Assembly: GCF_001039355.2 (NCBI RefSeq) | Contig: NW_019775920.1 | Span: forward strand, 1 to 64,000 | DNA length: 64,000 nucleotides | Direction: 5' to 3' | Origin: Lingula anatina | Lineage: Eukaryota; Brachiopoda; Lingulata; Lingulida; Lingulidae | Shown here: piece after piece, positions 11,485 through 23,142 of the stretch | Layout of the letters: the number at the start of each line of letters is the position of its first letter | Position numbering within the stretch: the stretch's first letter is position 1 | Notes under the pieces: generated by a model | The model's database searches: none | Told to the model about the DNA's origin: nothing | The model's input: only the letters and a program-made list of their open reading frames with translations | Made by a program: the position numbers and the translations under genes

Positions 11485-13753
11485 CAATTCTGAGACACAA
11501 AAGGAATACGTAATGATAGTATTTATTTCTACTTAGGATATCTGTCTTGAATGGCGGGTTAATTAATTATTTTCTTAGTTTTATATGACAATTACACACA
11601 CCGGACAATAGAAGAGTCACTCCTACTGAACCAATACTTTAGGGGAGATAAATGACTGTGGAATGATATGCTCCTGGTATCCTTTTATTCACATCAAATT
11701 CCACAAAAGAAACGGTTCTGACTGAACAATTCAACTGTATCGATATTCTGACATTGCTTATATTCCGCCTCTTCAGGTTAATAACTTTGATTACTCTGAT
11801 TCAGGGGGTGACACTTCTATCGTCCAGTGTGTGTATTATTCAAATAAGAAAATATTCATAAAATAGATAGAACGACTGTCCTTACCTCATGCTTTGTTAT
11901 ATACTGAGGTTCTTGGTATTATCATATCAATACTATTTCATTCCTTTTCACCCCTAACGAACCTCAATTAGTGGCAAATCCACGGGAAACAAGGTCCTTA
12001 GCGACCAAAAACCTTTAGGGGGTATTAGGCCTCAAATTTCCAATACAATTCTTCCAGTGGGAGTAACTGCCTGGTGTAACGTCCTTGTTAACTATTTCCA
12101 TATACTGGAGCCTTGGACGTACGCGATAATTACTGGTTAATAAAAAACTTCTCAGGTGCGGCCCCTGCAGAGACGCTGAGGGCGTGTCAGAAAGGTCTTT
12201 GACATCAGTCCATTATAATTTGTAATTATAATTTGTAATTGCTGCTAAGTTTGAGTCGTCTTTACACGAGTGAATACGAAAAGTGTCCAGTTATGAATTA
12301 CACATTGTATCACACCCGAAAGGAACAATTCACCGCACTAACTTTGCCAATCTATGAACCACAGTAAAATACCTTATAACGTCACTAAATAATAAAGACC
12401 GAAGGCATGTTGTGTTCTGACTCTGTTTATTTGTTAGTTAGTGGTCATCTCAAAAAATCAACATGTTTTCTCAAAAAAATTAAAAATAAAAAAAATAAGA
12501 AAGGATAGGAAACGCATGCATCACACTGACACAATGCCTGTCACCTAGATATGTCTGGTGAGCCAGAAATCACATTATACTGGTAGAACTACAAAGGATA
12601 TTGCAATATATCTGGTTATATTTCAGAGAAAAAATATTTTTATCGTAGTAAAAAAACCAGTCGCTTTTGTTCTCTCTAAAACCAAGCGGGTATGTGTGTG
12701 TTCAGATGATCTTTTATGTTGATAGAAACAGTAAGTACATCTCTGAATACCAAAGAAAGGCTCTGGTTAATACAAGAAGAAATTTTTTAAGTTACAATTT
12801 AAAATTTTGATTATATTTATCATAGTCTTGAAGTTGTTGAGCATTAATATTATTTGAAGATAGAGGACGCGAGTTCTGTAGATTTCGAATATCAGAAAAA
12901 GAGAAACTGGTGGTAAATAAATGTTTTTTTAAAATTAAAATTACAACGGTTTGTTTTCACAAGCTTGAAACTGAGGTGCGTTTTTATTACTGAAAACTGA
13001 CCGCGATCTTGAACGGGCTTAGTATTTCCCTTTGTAGTTCTCTTCAACTCATTTGTTTTATGTATTTCTGAGGCAACAATTATATTGAACTCTTCGTTAC
13101 TAAACGTGAAGACTCATCAAATAACAAGAAAATTAACTTGGAAGTGCACTTGGTAGATTCAAGAGAAATTGAGACTAAGAGGGGAAAAAACACAAAATGA
13201 TGTCACTTTCTTATCTTCAGCTTTAGTGGAAAAAGAAAATTCAGCAGTCAGGCTTTCTCTATACAGAGAAGTTGCGTGGAAAATTTCATCTCGGTTTGTG
13301 GACGAATACCTCGGCGAAAGACTGGTTCTGTGGCCACTAATTACAGTTTGACTTGTACAGGATAGAAAACACCACACTATCTGACACACCCGTCTCATTC
13401 AAACACATGATATTTTGGATATCTGTCTAATAATTAGAAGAAGAGGAATACATTCCATGAACCCTGAATTTCATTGTAATACAAACAACAAAAAATGAAA
13501 AAGAAAAGGACGTTATTATTCAACTCAGCGTCTTTGTGACATCATGTTGGCAAATTAACCCTTACCATTCAACCTTGGGGTATGTACAACTAGAAAGACA
13601 TTTACGACAGTATTTTACGAGTATTTGACACGGTAGTAATTGCCTTAAGTAGGTCGTAAAGATTTTTATTGCAATAAGCAAACGAGGAAAGGATTGGAAA
13701 TCGCCGGACCTGACTTAATCCTGTGACTTGTCTGCTTTAATTAAAGGGCACAC

Positions 13754-13754
<1 letters not shown>

Positions 13755-13806
<52 letters not shown>
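13755..13806. repeat. (CT)n-(CA)n compound microsatellite
   Basis: Visible dinucleotide runs, CT switching to CA. Confidence 0.95.
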
Positions 13807-13809
<3 letters not shown>

Positions 13810-14151
13810 TAAAGTTTACACATTATGAGAATTTTGTTAATGCATTTTTCACACAAATTAAGATGACAGAGCCTGGAATTTCCGAAATCATCCGATGAAC
13901 ACCATTTAAAAAAAAAAAAAACAGCTAATCATCAAATACAAATAAACGCGTCTCCCCGAAAGATAAACCCACATTTTCGCTGACAAATTAGTACGAACTT
14001 GCTACCCTTTTCATGAATAGATTCAAAACGCCTTTGGTACTTAGTAGTTTAATAAGCCTTAGGTCTATTAGATGTCCTCTGTTGTCTCCAAAGGTGATAG
14101 AGGTGATAATCCTCCACCCATTTAATGGCCTTTTGATGCAAATCAATCCTC

Positions 14152-14222
14152 TCTCCCTCTCTCTCTCTTAGTGTAGATGTACGTGCGCGCGCGCGCGCGC
14201 GTGTGTGTGTGTATGTGTGTGT
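14152..14222. repeat. CT / (CG)n / (GT)n compound tract, potential Z-DNA
   Basis: A CT run, then about 20 bases of alternating CG, then alternating GT. Alternating purine-pyrimidine of this type is the classic Z-DNA-forming pattern. Confidence 0.8.
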
Positions 14223-15208
14223 TGCGAGGCTTCATAATCTAATAAATGTAGCTCTTGACATAAGTGGAGAATTTGGAGGTCTCTTTTTGCATTTAAAGAC
14301 ATGTATGTGGATTACAGAAAGCTCATCCTTCTGTTAAAAAATTATATTTCTTGCCGATGATTTGCACTGCATGTTTTATCTTAGCATGTGTGTGAGAGAG
14401 AGAGAGAGAGAGAGAGGGCGCTGATTGCAGCTATCACACTTATCCATCAGGTTCAGGTACCAGTGTGCCTTAAAGCTGACAAGCACATCTTTTTGGTACG
14501 AACCCTGTTATGTAAGTCTGTCAGTTGTAACATAAAACGTCTTTTAAATCTACCCAAGGCTGGGCATTACTATCTAAAGAAAAGAAAAGGTCGTAAAATA
14601 TAGTGTCCTACCCTATTGTTACTTCTTACCAGAATAGATAATAAGGTTAGACTTGCCATAACTGTATTAAAGAAACAAATCGGTGTTGTTTTTTTCAATT
14701 TTCAGTATTGGTATTATTCATCTATCAGCAGAAATTGCAATTTATCATTTGCTAGATGAGTATCAAGGATACGCGGGCTTGTGGCATGGTCTTGTGATTG
14801 AAACATGATTTGAATTTATTACAAAACGCTTTTTCCACTCTGTCAAAATATAAAGATATAAATATAAAAAATTCCCCTAGCTACTGCCACTTTCTTGCCA
14901 AATGTTTGACTGTCCTATCTTATAATTGCAACAAAAAAGTTAGAAACAGCTGCTAAGAGCATATATTTATCTTGGTCTTCATTTCTCTCCTGTTTTCTTT
15001 CCATTGTAATAACACTGACTGTTAGTAAGTCAAGAGAATTAGTTTTCATAGTTTGATGATGCGTTGCCCATTGAAACGCAAATAAATGGTGATTTATTCC
15101 GCATGTGTCTTATATCAAATTAACCATCCCAACCTTCATCAAAAATTTCTGAAGGCAAAATACTGATTCCAAAATATTAAATCGCAGACCCGTTGTGTGT
15201 CGGGATGG

Positions 15209-15214
15209 TATAAA
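15209..15214 (+). promoter_or_regulatory. TATA box of the Gly/Tyr-rich peptide gene
   Basis: TATAAA 102 bases before the ATG, retained at matching spacing in the inverted relic at 11.4 kb. Transcription would be expected to start near 15240. Confidence 0.65.
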
Positions 15215-15310
15215 ATGCTTGTCTTGGTCCAGTTTTGACAGACTTCGACTTCAGTCAAGCTCCAAGTCACACTTCAACAGATAGCAGACGACGCCTCTTT
15301 TGCCGCCAAG

Positions 15311-16940
15311 ATGATAAAGCTGATTCTACTCGCTGCTCTCGTGGCTTTGACAGCAGCCTCTATGCGAGACTCTGGGAGTAAAAGGTGTGTTAGTTCTTGA
15401 TTGTGTGTGTGTTTGTGTGTGTGAGAGAGAGGTTTATTACTTACTGTATAATTGTTTATTTCTGCAATTAACTCTTACCAATGCTCAATTTATCTAAAAG
15501 GGGAACCGGAGGAGACAGGATTGTGTCGGAAGTGACGTCTAGTGGTGTAAGACGTGAAGCTGGGTGGTCATTATTAGCTGGAGGTGAACGGGAGTGAAGA
15601 CGTCGGCTCAGAGAAAAAAGAGAATTGAGAAAACACATACGAAGAAATGATATTTTTATAAAGAAAATGATACGCTCAGTCTTTAGTGCACGTCTTATAA
15701 GAGGAGTGCCACTGAAGAATGTTTGACTTGTATCGTTTTCTTCTTTCATATTGAAAGTTTATCCCGATGAAATTGAAAAATTGCTTGTCTTTTTATTTTG
15801 TAAAAGGACTCACTATGGATACCAACCAGGCGGATATGGAAATGGCGACAACAGCTATTTAGATCGAGGGTACGGATATGGCGATAGCAACGGATATCGC
15901 AGCTACAGATACAACAGCAATAGAGGAGGCTATGGATACAAAAGTGCTGGATACGGAAAGCCTCAATACAGAGGAATGAATGGAGTCATGCCCCATTGGG
16001 ATGGAGTCAGTATTGAGTAAGATTACGTTATGCTGTCACATTTTTAATTTTTTTTTCTCGTTTGTACACTGGAATCACTTCAGCTTAATGCATGTATTCC
16101 TAATGGCTTTTAAAACAAGTCAGAGAAAAAGATGAAAAAATGTTTTTAGGTAATTTTCGTTTTGATCCAGTCTGAAAATATGACATAATTCGTGATGATA
16201 ATGTCATCGTTTTGGCCAACACTATTTATTCTGTAAACGGGTCAGCCCAGTAAACGAACGACTTAGGTTGGAGAAATGTTAACAAAGGTTTCTCAACAGA
16301 ATCAGGTCCAGTTATGGCCAATATAACCCAGATAAATTTCCACCAGAATCCACCCAAAGCAAAGTGCCAAAATCCAAAATGGCCGCCAATGGATGGGGGG
16401 GGGGGGTATTTAAGTGGGCATAGCACTTAAACTGGGCAACGTAGAAACTTGTGACAGGTATCATTCGACGTTTTGACGTTCTCAATGGTGGTCTCTTGTA
16501 TGCAGTTCTCAATAGGAGCTACAAAAATCATAATAATGTAAGTTCATTTCTGAAAAAAATAAAGAAAATTAATGTATTTTAAAGTATTTGGCCCTTTCTT
16601 TGAGACTGACATTGCCATTTATGCATGACGTTGACCTCTGATGACTTCCAAACTATTTTCAAATGGATGTCCATGCCTTTGAACATTAGAAAAGTTACCC
16701 AGATTCCATTTAATTACCCTCTCCTACGCAGTGGCGGCCATTTTGGATTTTGGCACTTTGCCATGGGTGGATTCCGGTGGGAAATTATCTGGGTTATTTT
16801 GGTTGAGAAACCTTTGTTAACATTTTTCCAACAAGTCAATCCACCAAGTCTTTTATTGGTCCGTTTTAATAGCTAGCGTGATCTATGTAGTACGTGTGTA
16901 AAAGTCATTATCAATCATTTCTCTCTATTCCAGAAACTGA
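15311..16940 (+). CDS. Small secreted Gly/Tyr-rich peptide
   Basis: Exon 1 (15311-15384) encodes a signal peptide, MIKLILLAALVALTAAS, then a short stretch ending in a dibasic KR. Exon 2 (15807-16016) encodes about 70 residues dominated by GYG, GGY and YR repeats, ending VMPHWDGVSIE. Splicing of the strong donor GTAAGA (16017) to the acceptor at 16933 adds Asn before a TGA at 16938-16940, giving 96 aa. If that intron is retained, a TAA overlapping the donor (16018-16020) ends the protein at 95 aa. A TATA box and an AATAAA at 17128 frame the unit. Gly/Tyr-rich secreted peptides occur among shell-matrix and cuticle-associated or antimicrobial families; the sequence alone does not decide which. 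Unit length and the dibasic site fit an extracellular product. Confidence 0.75.
16270..16835. repeat. Two inverted copies of a dispersed repeat
   Basis: About 120 bases at 16270-16392 are the reverse complement of 16733-16835 with some mismatches (shared GGCGGCCATTTTGGATTTTG). Both copies lie in the second intron of the Gly/Tyr peptide gene. A G-homopolymer (16397-16407) borders the left copy. Confidence 0.75.
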
Positions 16941-17127
16941 TGTCGCGCATAACCTTAATTATGCAGTGTGCACAAGCGGATATGACGACATCAACCACGT
17001 GACCCATTCCAAACAGTTCCTTGTACATGTGCCTCTTAAGATCTGGACTTTTTCTGCCCATAAATAGACCGGTACAATTTGGAAACATATTCTATATTAC
17101 ATGTATGAAATTTTACATCGCTCGTGC

Positions 17128-17133
17128 AATAAA
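17128..17133 (+). terminator. Polyadenylation signal of the Gly/Tyr peptide gene
   Basis: AATAAA about 190 bases after the TGA in exon 3. Confidence 0.6.
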
Positions 17134-19438
17134 ATATATTGATTAAGATGTGATTTTGTTTTGATCTGTTTTCAGTCAATGTTGATTGTAAAGTATGATC
17201 ATGGGAATTATGAGCATAAGAATCTATATTGAAAAAAGCACTTTTACATGGATCATATTTATAAGCCCATTACATAAATCCACAGAAATATGTATTATAA
17301 TCGTATGTCTTCTTTCTTTCGCATGTCTAGCGCTTAAGTGTGTGTATCTGCAGCGATACAGCTGCGTATTAAAGAAATGTTGATTTTATAAGGTGTGACA
17401 ACCACTACCACCAACAGTGCCATTACATATTATTTCTTTAAGATCTCCAAGAAACTCATTCTGGTGAAAGTAAACTTTGCAAGTGGTATTGAAAACTAAT
17501 AATCACTATAAAACACCCGAAATTTCCTAATTAGTAATAAAAAAGAATGCGTTTTGAACATGTTTCCTTTGAAGAGGTCTGCGTTAGCTCTCTGAGTGCA
17601 TTTCTAGTTATGTATATTGATGTAGTTTACTACCTGTATAACTCAATTATCAATGCTATATACAAAGGAAGTGCTAAGGACATAGGCTAACATGTCGATT
17701 CTCTTTATAGACATGTGCAGTTGTGATTGGTATTAGATTGTGTTTGGTGTGCTCGGAAGCAATGAGAATAGTACTTGAGTGTGACTTTTGTGGTCGGATG
17801 CAATGTGGGTAGTATTTGGTGATAGATTGTGACTTTTGGAAGCAACGGAAACTCCCATCTTTTAATTAAAACACACAGAGTAAGGTGACCCCATTCAAAA
17901 TCTTAGTTGCACAGTTGACCATCTCTGTAAGGTGTTTCAGAAGGTCGCGCATAATCAGACTTATCAAGAAATAGAAACACAGCACTAACAACCAACTGCT
18001 GATGTTTTTCTTACGATATCAATCCGATTCCATTCTCCATGCGTGCGACAATGTTCAGTGGTGGTCCACTGGCAGATGCTACGTTATTTTCACTGACATT
18101 ACTCTCTGGCATGTAAACGGGTAGCCATCAAAAATTACACGTGTACATTAACTGAACCAACATAATTGATTTCGTATGGTTTTCCGAACGTCCAACAACC
18201 AAGCGAGATCTCATTACGTTTTTCTTCCCGTTTGGTTCATTAAGTTTATTCATTTCTTTAATACAAGAACATCTCTTGCGCTTTTATATTTCTTTTACAC
18301 CGCACAAAATTTATGCAATTTATAGTCACGAAAAAGACAAGTTTATTTCAAGTAAAAGCCAAGTTAAAAAAATGAAGCGGATCAGTGAATCTATAGTTCA
18401 GAAATATGACATTCAGTTTAAATCAGAACCCGGGCTGCCACATCGTTGTAAATTACAAAACTGATATAAACATGAAGGCAGGATATAAGCATATTTGTAA
18501 ATACTAAATCTTTGTTTCAGATAACTTTGTATTAATTGTGTGAACAAAAAGGTTGGTACATGGGGGATATTCTAACTGGAGTACACTATGTACAACGATA
18601 GTATATGCCGCAGTTCTGCTTAATAAAAATAAATCAAAGTCAAAGACCGATCCATCTTTGCCAGGATTCTGTTGGTTTGTTTCAGCCAAATAAGGTTTAT
18701 TACTTAGATAAAAACTGACGTAGGAGCTACAGACCCGCCGGAAAGTCCCCTTACTTACTCTACGGGTCGCTGCGGGTGTTGTTCATACGGCCCGGCGCGG
18801 TAACCATGGCAATAACATTGTTATCCTTGTGCTGTTTGGTTTCTGTTAACAATAGTACCATGCCCTGCCACGTCGGGTAGTTATCGTGTCTTACTTTCTG
18901 CTAACAAAAGAGTCTAACCCTAGCTCGCTGAGATAAAGATCGACGCTGAGCGTGGTCCCAATAAAATGTTCGTCTAAGCGTTAATTGACCTTTAATGCGC
19001 GGTGGCTTCACTCTACTTTGATAACTGTACTCTGATACGGAGATTTTAACTATAAGAACTTGCCAACAATGATTTTTAAAAGTGACTTTACCAAAAAGGT
19101 TCGGCAATGAAAGCAACTTTCCTGTACATTTTAGCTATGAATTGATTGAATTCACATAGAGTTGAATTAATGAATTCAGGAAAGATCAAATACACACTAC
19201 TCGTACTTATACATGTAATATTTATTAGGATTCAAACCGTTATTGCTATATACATACTATAAACACGATTGAACTGATATTTCTTTTTGCTTTGTTCATG
19301 GATAGAATGCATTTTTTTCCAAAAAGACTTTTCAGTTGTTTGAGTAATTAACATTTTGTAGGCCATATTTTTAATATAATTCAGTCTATATTTGCATACA
19401 GGATCTCTCCCATCTTCACCCGTAACATTTCTGTCCTT
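17134..19438. other. Intergenic, no gene supported
   Basis: A degenerate tandem repeat of about 50-60 bases lies around 17715-17860 (recurring ATTGTGACTTTTGG-like and GAAGCAA-like phrases). The remainder is AT-rich without a recognisable frame. Confidence 0.35.
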
Positions 19439-19648
19439 TTAAATTTGTTCATCAACAGTAAACAATCTTCCCATTAACAGGGCGAAGGGTGGCCGGCCGA
19501 AAGACTGACTCCTTGGTTCTGCAGCATACAGAGTAGGAAGAATTATAATTAAACACGCGTAAAATATTATTAAAGAAATTAGCCTAAATTTTGATACAAA
19601 TGTTTCTCTTTCGTTGTTTGATATTAACTCTTCACCTATGTAATTCAA
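19439..19648 (-). CDS. Candidate small secreted peptide frame, unrecognised
   Basis: A 69-residue frame contains a strongly hydrophobic stretch (residues about 22-42, ending TLYAA) resembling a signal or anchor sequence. It is followed by AEPRSQSFGR, PPFALLMGR and LFTVDEQI. Two Gly-Arg sites after short peptides recall amidated neuropeptide precursors, but there is only one copy of each peptide and no dibasic site. The start at 19648 is not at the hydrophobic segment, and a CTGCAG acceptor-like sequence lies inside, so it could equally be an exon fragment or chance. I do not recognise the family. Confidence 0.2.
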   Translation of the reverse strand: MNYIGEELISNNERETFVSKFRLISLIIFYACLIIILPTLYAAEPRSQSFGRPPFALLMGRLFTVDEQI

Positions 19649-20355
19649 AACGATAAAAATAGTTAAAGTTTACGATCTAAACTCCAAATTTAACCAAAAG
19701 CCTTCTTCATACTTAAAAGCATCAAAAAAATTATTTAAAAAGCTGGATTTCATTATTTCGGGTTAATTTCACTGTTTGGTACGTGTCATCTCACACTAAT
19801 TAACAATCACTTCAGGTTAGCTTTATTCTTGCCGTCGGGTAAATAGAATAAATAAATATTTACACGCTTCATGGTAACGTATGTATCGGTAACGTATTAT
19901 ATGTATCATATTGACGTAACAAACAGAATGAACGACGTACAAACGTGCGCACATATACAAAGTCGCACGCACTTACAAAGTCGTGACAACAGAAAACAAT
20001 CAATGGAATCAGAAAACAACACCTTCATATTATTTGGTCATGTATATATCGGTAACGTATGTATCATATGAACAATTTTCACAGATAGTTGAAGGCAAGA
20101 AATCTTATTTGTCTCGTTTTCTTTCACTTTAATGTAGCATTAAGACATAAGTGTTAGCGCGAAAGACAACCAATGAAAATAGTTACCATGTGGCGTGTAA
20201 ATACTTTTATTTTTTATTGTTTGTTGTCCGTTTTGTGAGGAAACGCCTTATTCTTACGGCATACTACATGACACTAAGAAGGAAAAGCAGGGCAAGTGAA
20301 GATTACTTGTCTTGAAACCGTTTGTTGAAATTGTTTATATGATACATACGTCACC

Positions 20356-20815
20356 GATACATACGTTACCAAATAATGTGAAGGTTTTGTTTTCTGTTTT
20401 CATTGTTTTTTCTCTGTTGTTGCGACTTTGTTGCTGCGTGTGACGCTGTATATTACGTCGCTCATTTTTCTTTGTTACTTTAAAATGATACATACGTTAC
20501 CACAAAGCGTGTAAATATTTTTTAATCTATTTTCATTGGTTTTCTTTCTTTTTGTGCGCCAACACCATTTTAATGAAACACAAATAAAATACATAGGTGT
20601 TGGCCCACAAAGCGAAAGAAAACCAATGAAAATAGAATAAATATTTACACGCTTCATGGTAACGTATGTATCATTTTAACGTAACAAAGAAGAATAAGCG
20701 ACGTAAAAACAAGCGTGCGCACATATACAACGTCGCACGCAACCACAGAGTCACGACAACAGAGAACAAACAATGGAATCAGAAAACAATACCTTCACGT
20801 TATTTGGTAACCTAT
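20356..20815. repeat. Large imperfect palindrome in array unit 1
   Basis: The left arm (about 20356-20575) reads as the reverse complement of the right arm (about 20598-20815) around a short loop. The same structure recurs in unit 2 (about 22230-22690) and unit 3 (about 23850-24300). Confidence 0.75.
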
Positions 20816-21054
20816 TTGTATCATATTTACGTAACAAATAAGAAATGAGGGCCGTAAAACGTAGTGCGCACATACACAAAGTCACAGCCACTCACAAAGT
20901 CGTGACAACAGAAAACAATCAATGGAATCAAAAAACAACACCTTCATATTAAATTTATTGTCGTTTAACGAGTCAACGTAAATGTGTTAGAGAAGCGAGT
21001 CAGGTGAGGAAATGAATTCACAGGGCGGGGAATCTGAGATGCGCAGACTGAGTA

Positions 21055-21270
21055 TTGTGCATTAGTATAAAAGGTATAGCGAGACGAGTAGTTTTCATTC
21101 GAGACTGTTTCAGCCGTCTGCGTCGGACTGGTGAAGTAAATTGCAAATGTGTGATTAAAGAATATTTAAATAGTATCGATGGCATACTAAGAGATTATAA
21201 GCAGGTCAGAGAAGTAATGTTTATAAGAGAAGGTTTAAGAGGGGCCAGTTGCTATAAGCTGATGTATTGA
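21055..21270 (+). CDS. Conserved 71-codon frame in array unit 1, unrecognised
   Basis: The frame overlaps a TATAAAAGG box (about 21065), so if that box is active the start codon would be outside the transcript and the frame is doubtful. It is kept in unit 2 (22927-23142) with one residue changed (EGLRG to EGIRG). Two internal phrases are alike: VVFIRDCFSRLRR and EVMFIREGLRGAS. No domain recognised. Confidence 0.2.
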   Translation: MCISIKGIARRVVFIRDCFSRLRRTGEVNCKCVIKEYLNSIDGILRDYKQVREVMFIREGLRGASCYKLMY

Positions 21271-21289
21271 AAAAGGGTATACGTTTTGT

Positions 21290-21545
21290 GATAGATACAA
21301 TACGAGTCGCCGAGCTGTACGTGAAATATTACGAGTGTATTGGCGAGCCGCAGGCGAGACAATACACGAGTAATTTTCACGTACAGCTCGGCGACGAGTG
21401 TTGTATCTGGCTTAAACCACGGCCTCTGATTGGCTACTACACTAGTAGTGCAACACACCGTGGAACGCACTCGTACATGACGTGCTTGTATGTCGAATAC
21501 AGCACGGCCGAGTCTTTTGTTCTACGCGCTAGCCGTGGTTTAAGT
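21290..21545. mobile_element. 256-bp hairpin insertion with an empty site in the next array unit
   Basis: Unit 2 reads straight through at 23160 (ACGTTTTGT then AGTATTCATG), whereas unit 1 has 256 extra bases between these phrases. The inserted DNA is mostly an inverted repeat: GATACAATACGAGTCGCC near its start pairs with GGCGACGAGTGTTGTATC near 21410, and a second pair (TAAACCACGGC, GCCGTGGTTTAA) brackets the rest. At most 2 bases (GT) look duplicated at the borders. Confidence 0.75.
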
Positions 21546-22926
21546 AGTATTCATGAGTGTTGTTTAAACAGTGTAAAAGGTGAAAGCAGGGTGTAGGTAA
21601 CAAAGAAGTGGTAGTAGTGATAAGACTGAGAAGGTGATAGTTTCTGATGTACAATTCATTCGTGGCATGTACGCATTCGGTAATACAGATAAGAATGCAA
21701 CCATTAAAAGGGTTTATTGAATTGTATAAAAGGTGGAGACCTAGATGTGTGGAGAGACATGATCGCCAACGCTGAACAGCAGGGCACTGAATGATGATGA
21801 TAAAATGTGGTTAAAATTTGAATGTGTTCAACAAAATAGCAGAAGTATTGGATATGAGAGGTTGGTAGAGGGTTAAAGTTTGAGAGTGGGTGAAGTACAG
21901 TAAATGCGTGGTATGTACGCATTCTGTGACGCAGACAGGCATGCAACACCTAATAGCAATGGTTAACGAAATAAAATGATTTGGATTTGATGCGGTGTTT
22001 GGGTGTTTTCGTTGCGAGTTATTAGACAATAAATGATTTATATACGATTAAGTGAAACGAATAAGAATATCAACACTTTTATTTTGTATTGTTTGCTGTC
22101 CGTTTTGTGAGCAAACGCCTTATTCTCACGGCATACTACATGACACTAAGAAGGAAAAGCAGGGCAAGTGAAGATTACTTGGCTTGAAACCGTTTGTTGA
22201 AATTGTTTATATGATACATACGTCACCGATACATACGTTACTAAATAATGTGAAGGTTTTGTTTTCTGTTTTCATTGTTTGTTCTCTGTTGTCGCGACTT
22301 TGTTGTTGCTTGTGACGCTGTATATTACGTCGCTCATTTTTCTTTGTTACGTTAAAATGATACATACGTTACCATAAAGCGTGTAAATATTTTTTTAATC
22401 TATTTTCATTGGTTGTCTTTCCTTTTGTGCGCCAACTCTATTTTAATGAAACACACACAAAAAAAAGACATAGGTGTTGGCCCACAAAGCGAAAGAAAAC
22501 CAATGAAAATAGAATAAATATTTACACGCTTCATGGTAACGTATGTATCATTTTAACGTAAAAAAGAAGAATAAGCGACGTAAAAACAAGCGTGCGCACA
22601 TATGCAACGTCGCACGCAACCACAGAGTCACTACAACAGAGAACAAACAATGAAATCAGAAAACAATACTTTCACGTTATTTGGTATATGTATCATATTT
22701 ACGTAACAAATAAGAAATGAGGGCCGTAAAACGTAGTGCGCACATATACAAAGTCACAGCCACTCACAAAGTCGTGACAACAGAAAACAATCAATGGAAT
22801 AAAAAAACAACACCTTCATATTAAATTTATTGTCGTTTAACGAGTCAACGTAAATGTGTTAGAGAAGCGAGTCAGGTGAGGAAATGAATTCACAGGGCGG
22901 GGAATCTGAGATGCGCAGACTGAGTA

Positions 22927-23142
22927 TTGTGCATTAGTATAAAAGGTATAGCGAGACGAGTAGTTTTCATTCGAGACTGTTTCAGCCGTCTGCGTCGGAC
23001 TGGTGAAGTAAATTGCAAATGTGTGATTAAAGAATATTTAAATAGTATCGATGGCATACTAAGAGATTATAAGCAGGTCAGAGAAGTAATGTTTATAAGA
23101 GAAGGTATAAGAGGGGCCAGTTGCTATAAGCTGATGTATTGA
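22927..23142 (+). CDS. Conserved 71-codon frame in array unit 2, unrecognised
   Basis: Copy of the frame at 21055 with a single amino-acid difference, in the same position relative to the TATAAAAGG box. Function unknown. Confidence 0.2.
   Translation: MCISIKGIARRVVFIRDCFSRLRRTGEVNCKCVIKEYLNSIDGILRDYKQVREVMFIREGIRGASCYKLMY

Larger units (their letters stand above)
11485..15200. other. Intergenic, no gene supported
   Basis: Short frames only, with no family similarity. Simple repeats are the main content: (CT)n(CA)n at 13755-13806, a CT, then CG, then GT tract at 14152-14222, and a GA run at 14393-14417. Confidence 0.45.

Noticed and set aside
16934-17067. A long C-terminal extension of the Gly/Tyr peptide through exon 3
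   Set aside because: Correct phasing across the splice gives a TGA after one codon.
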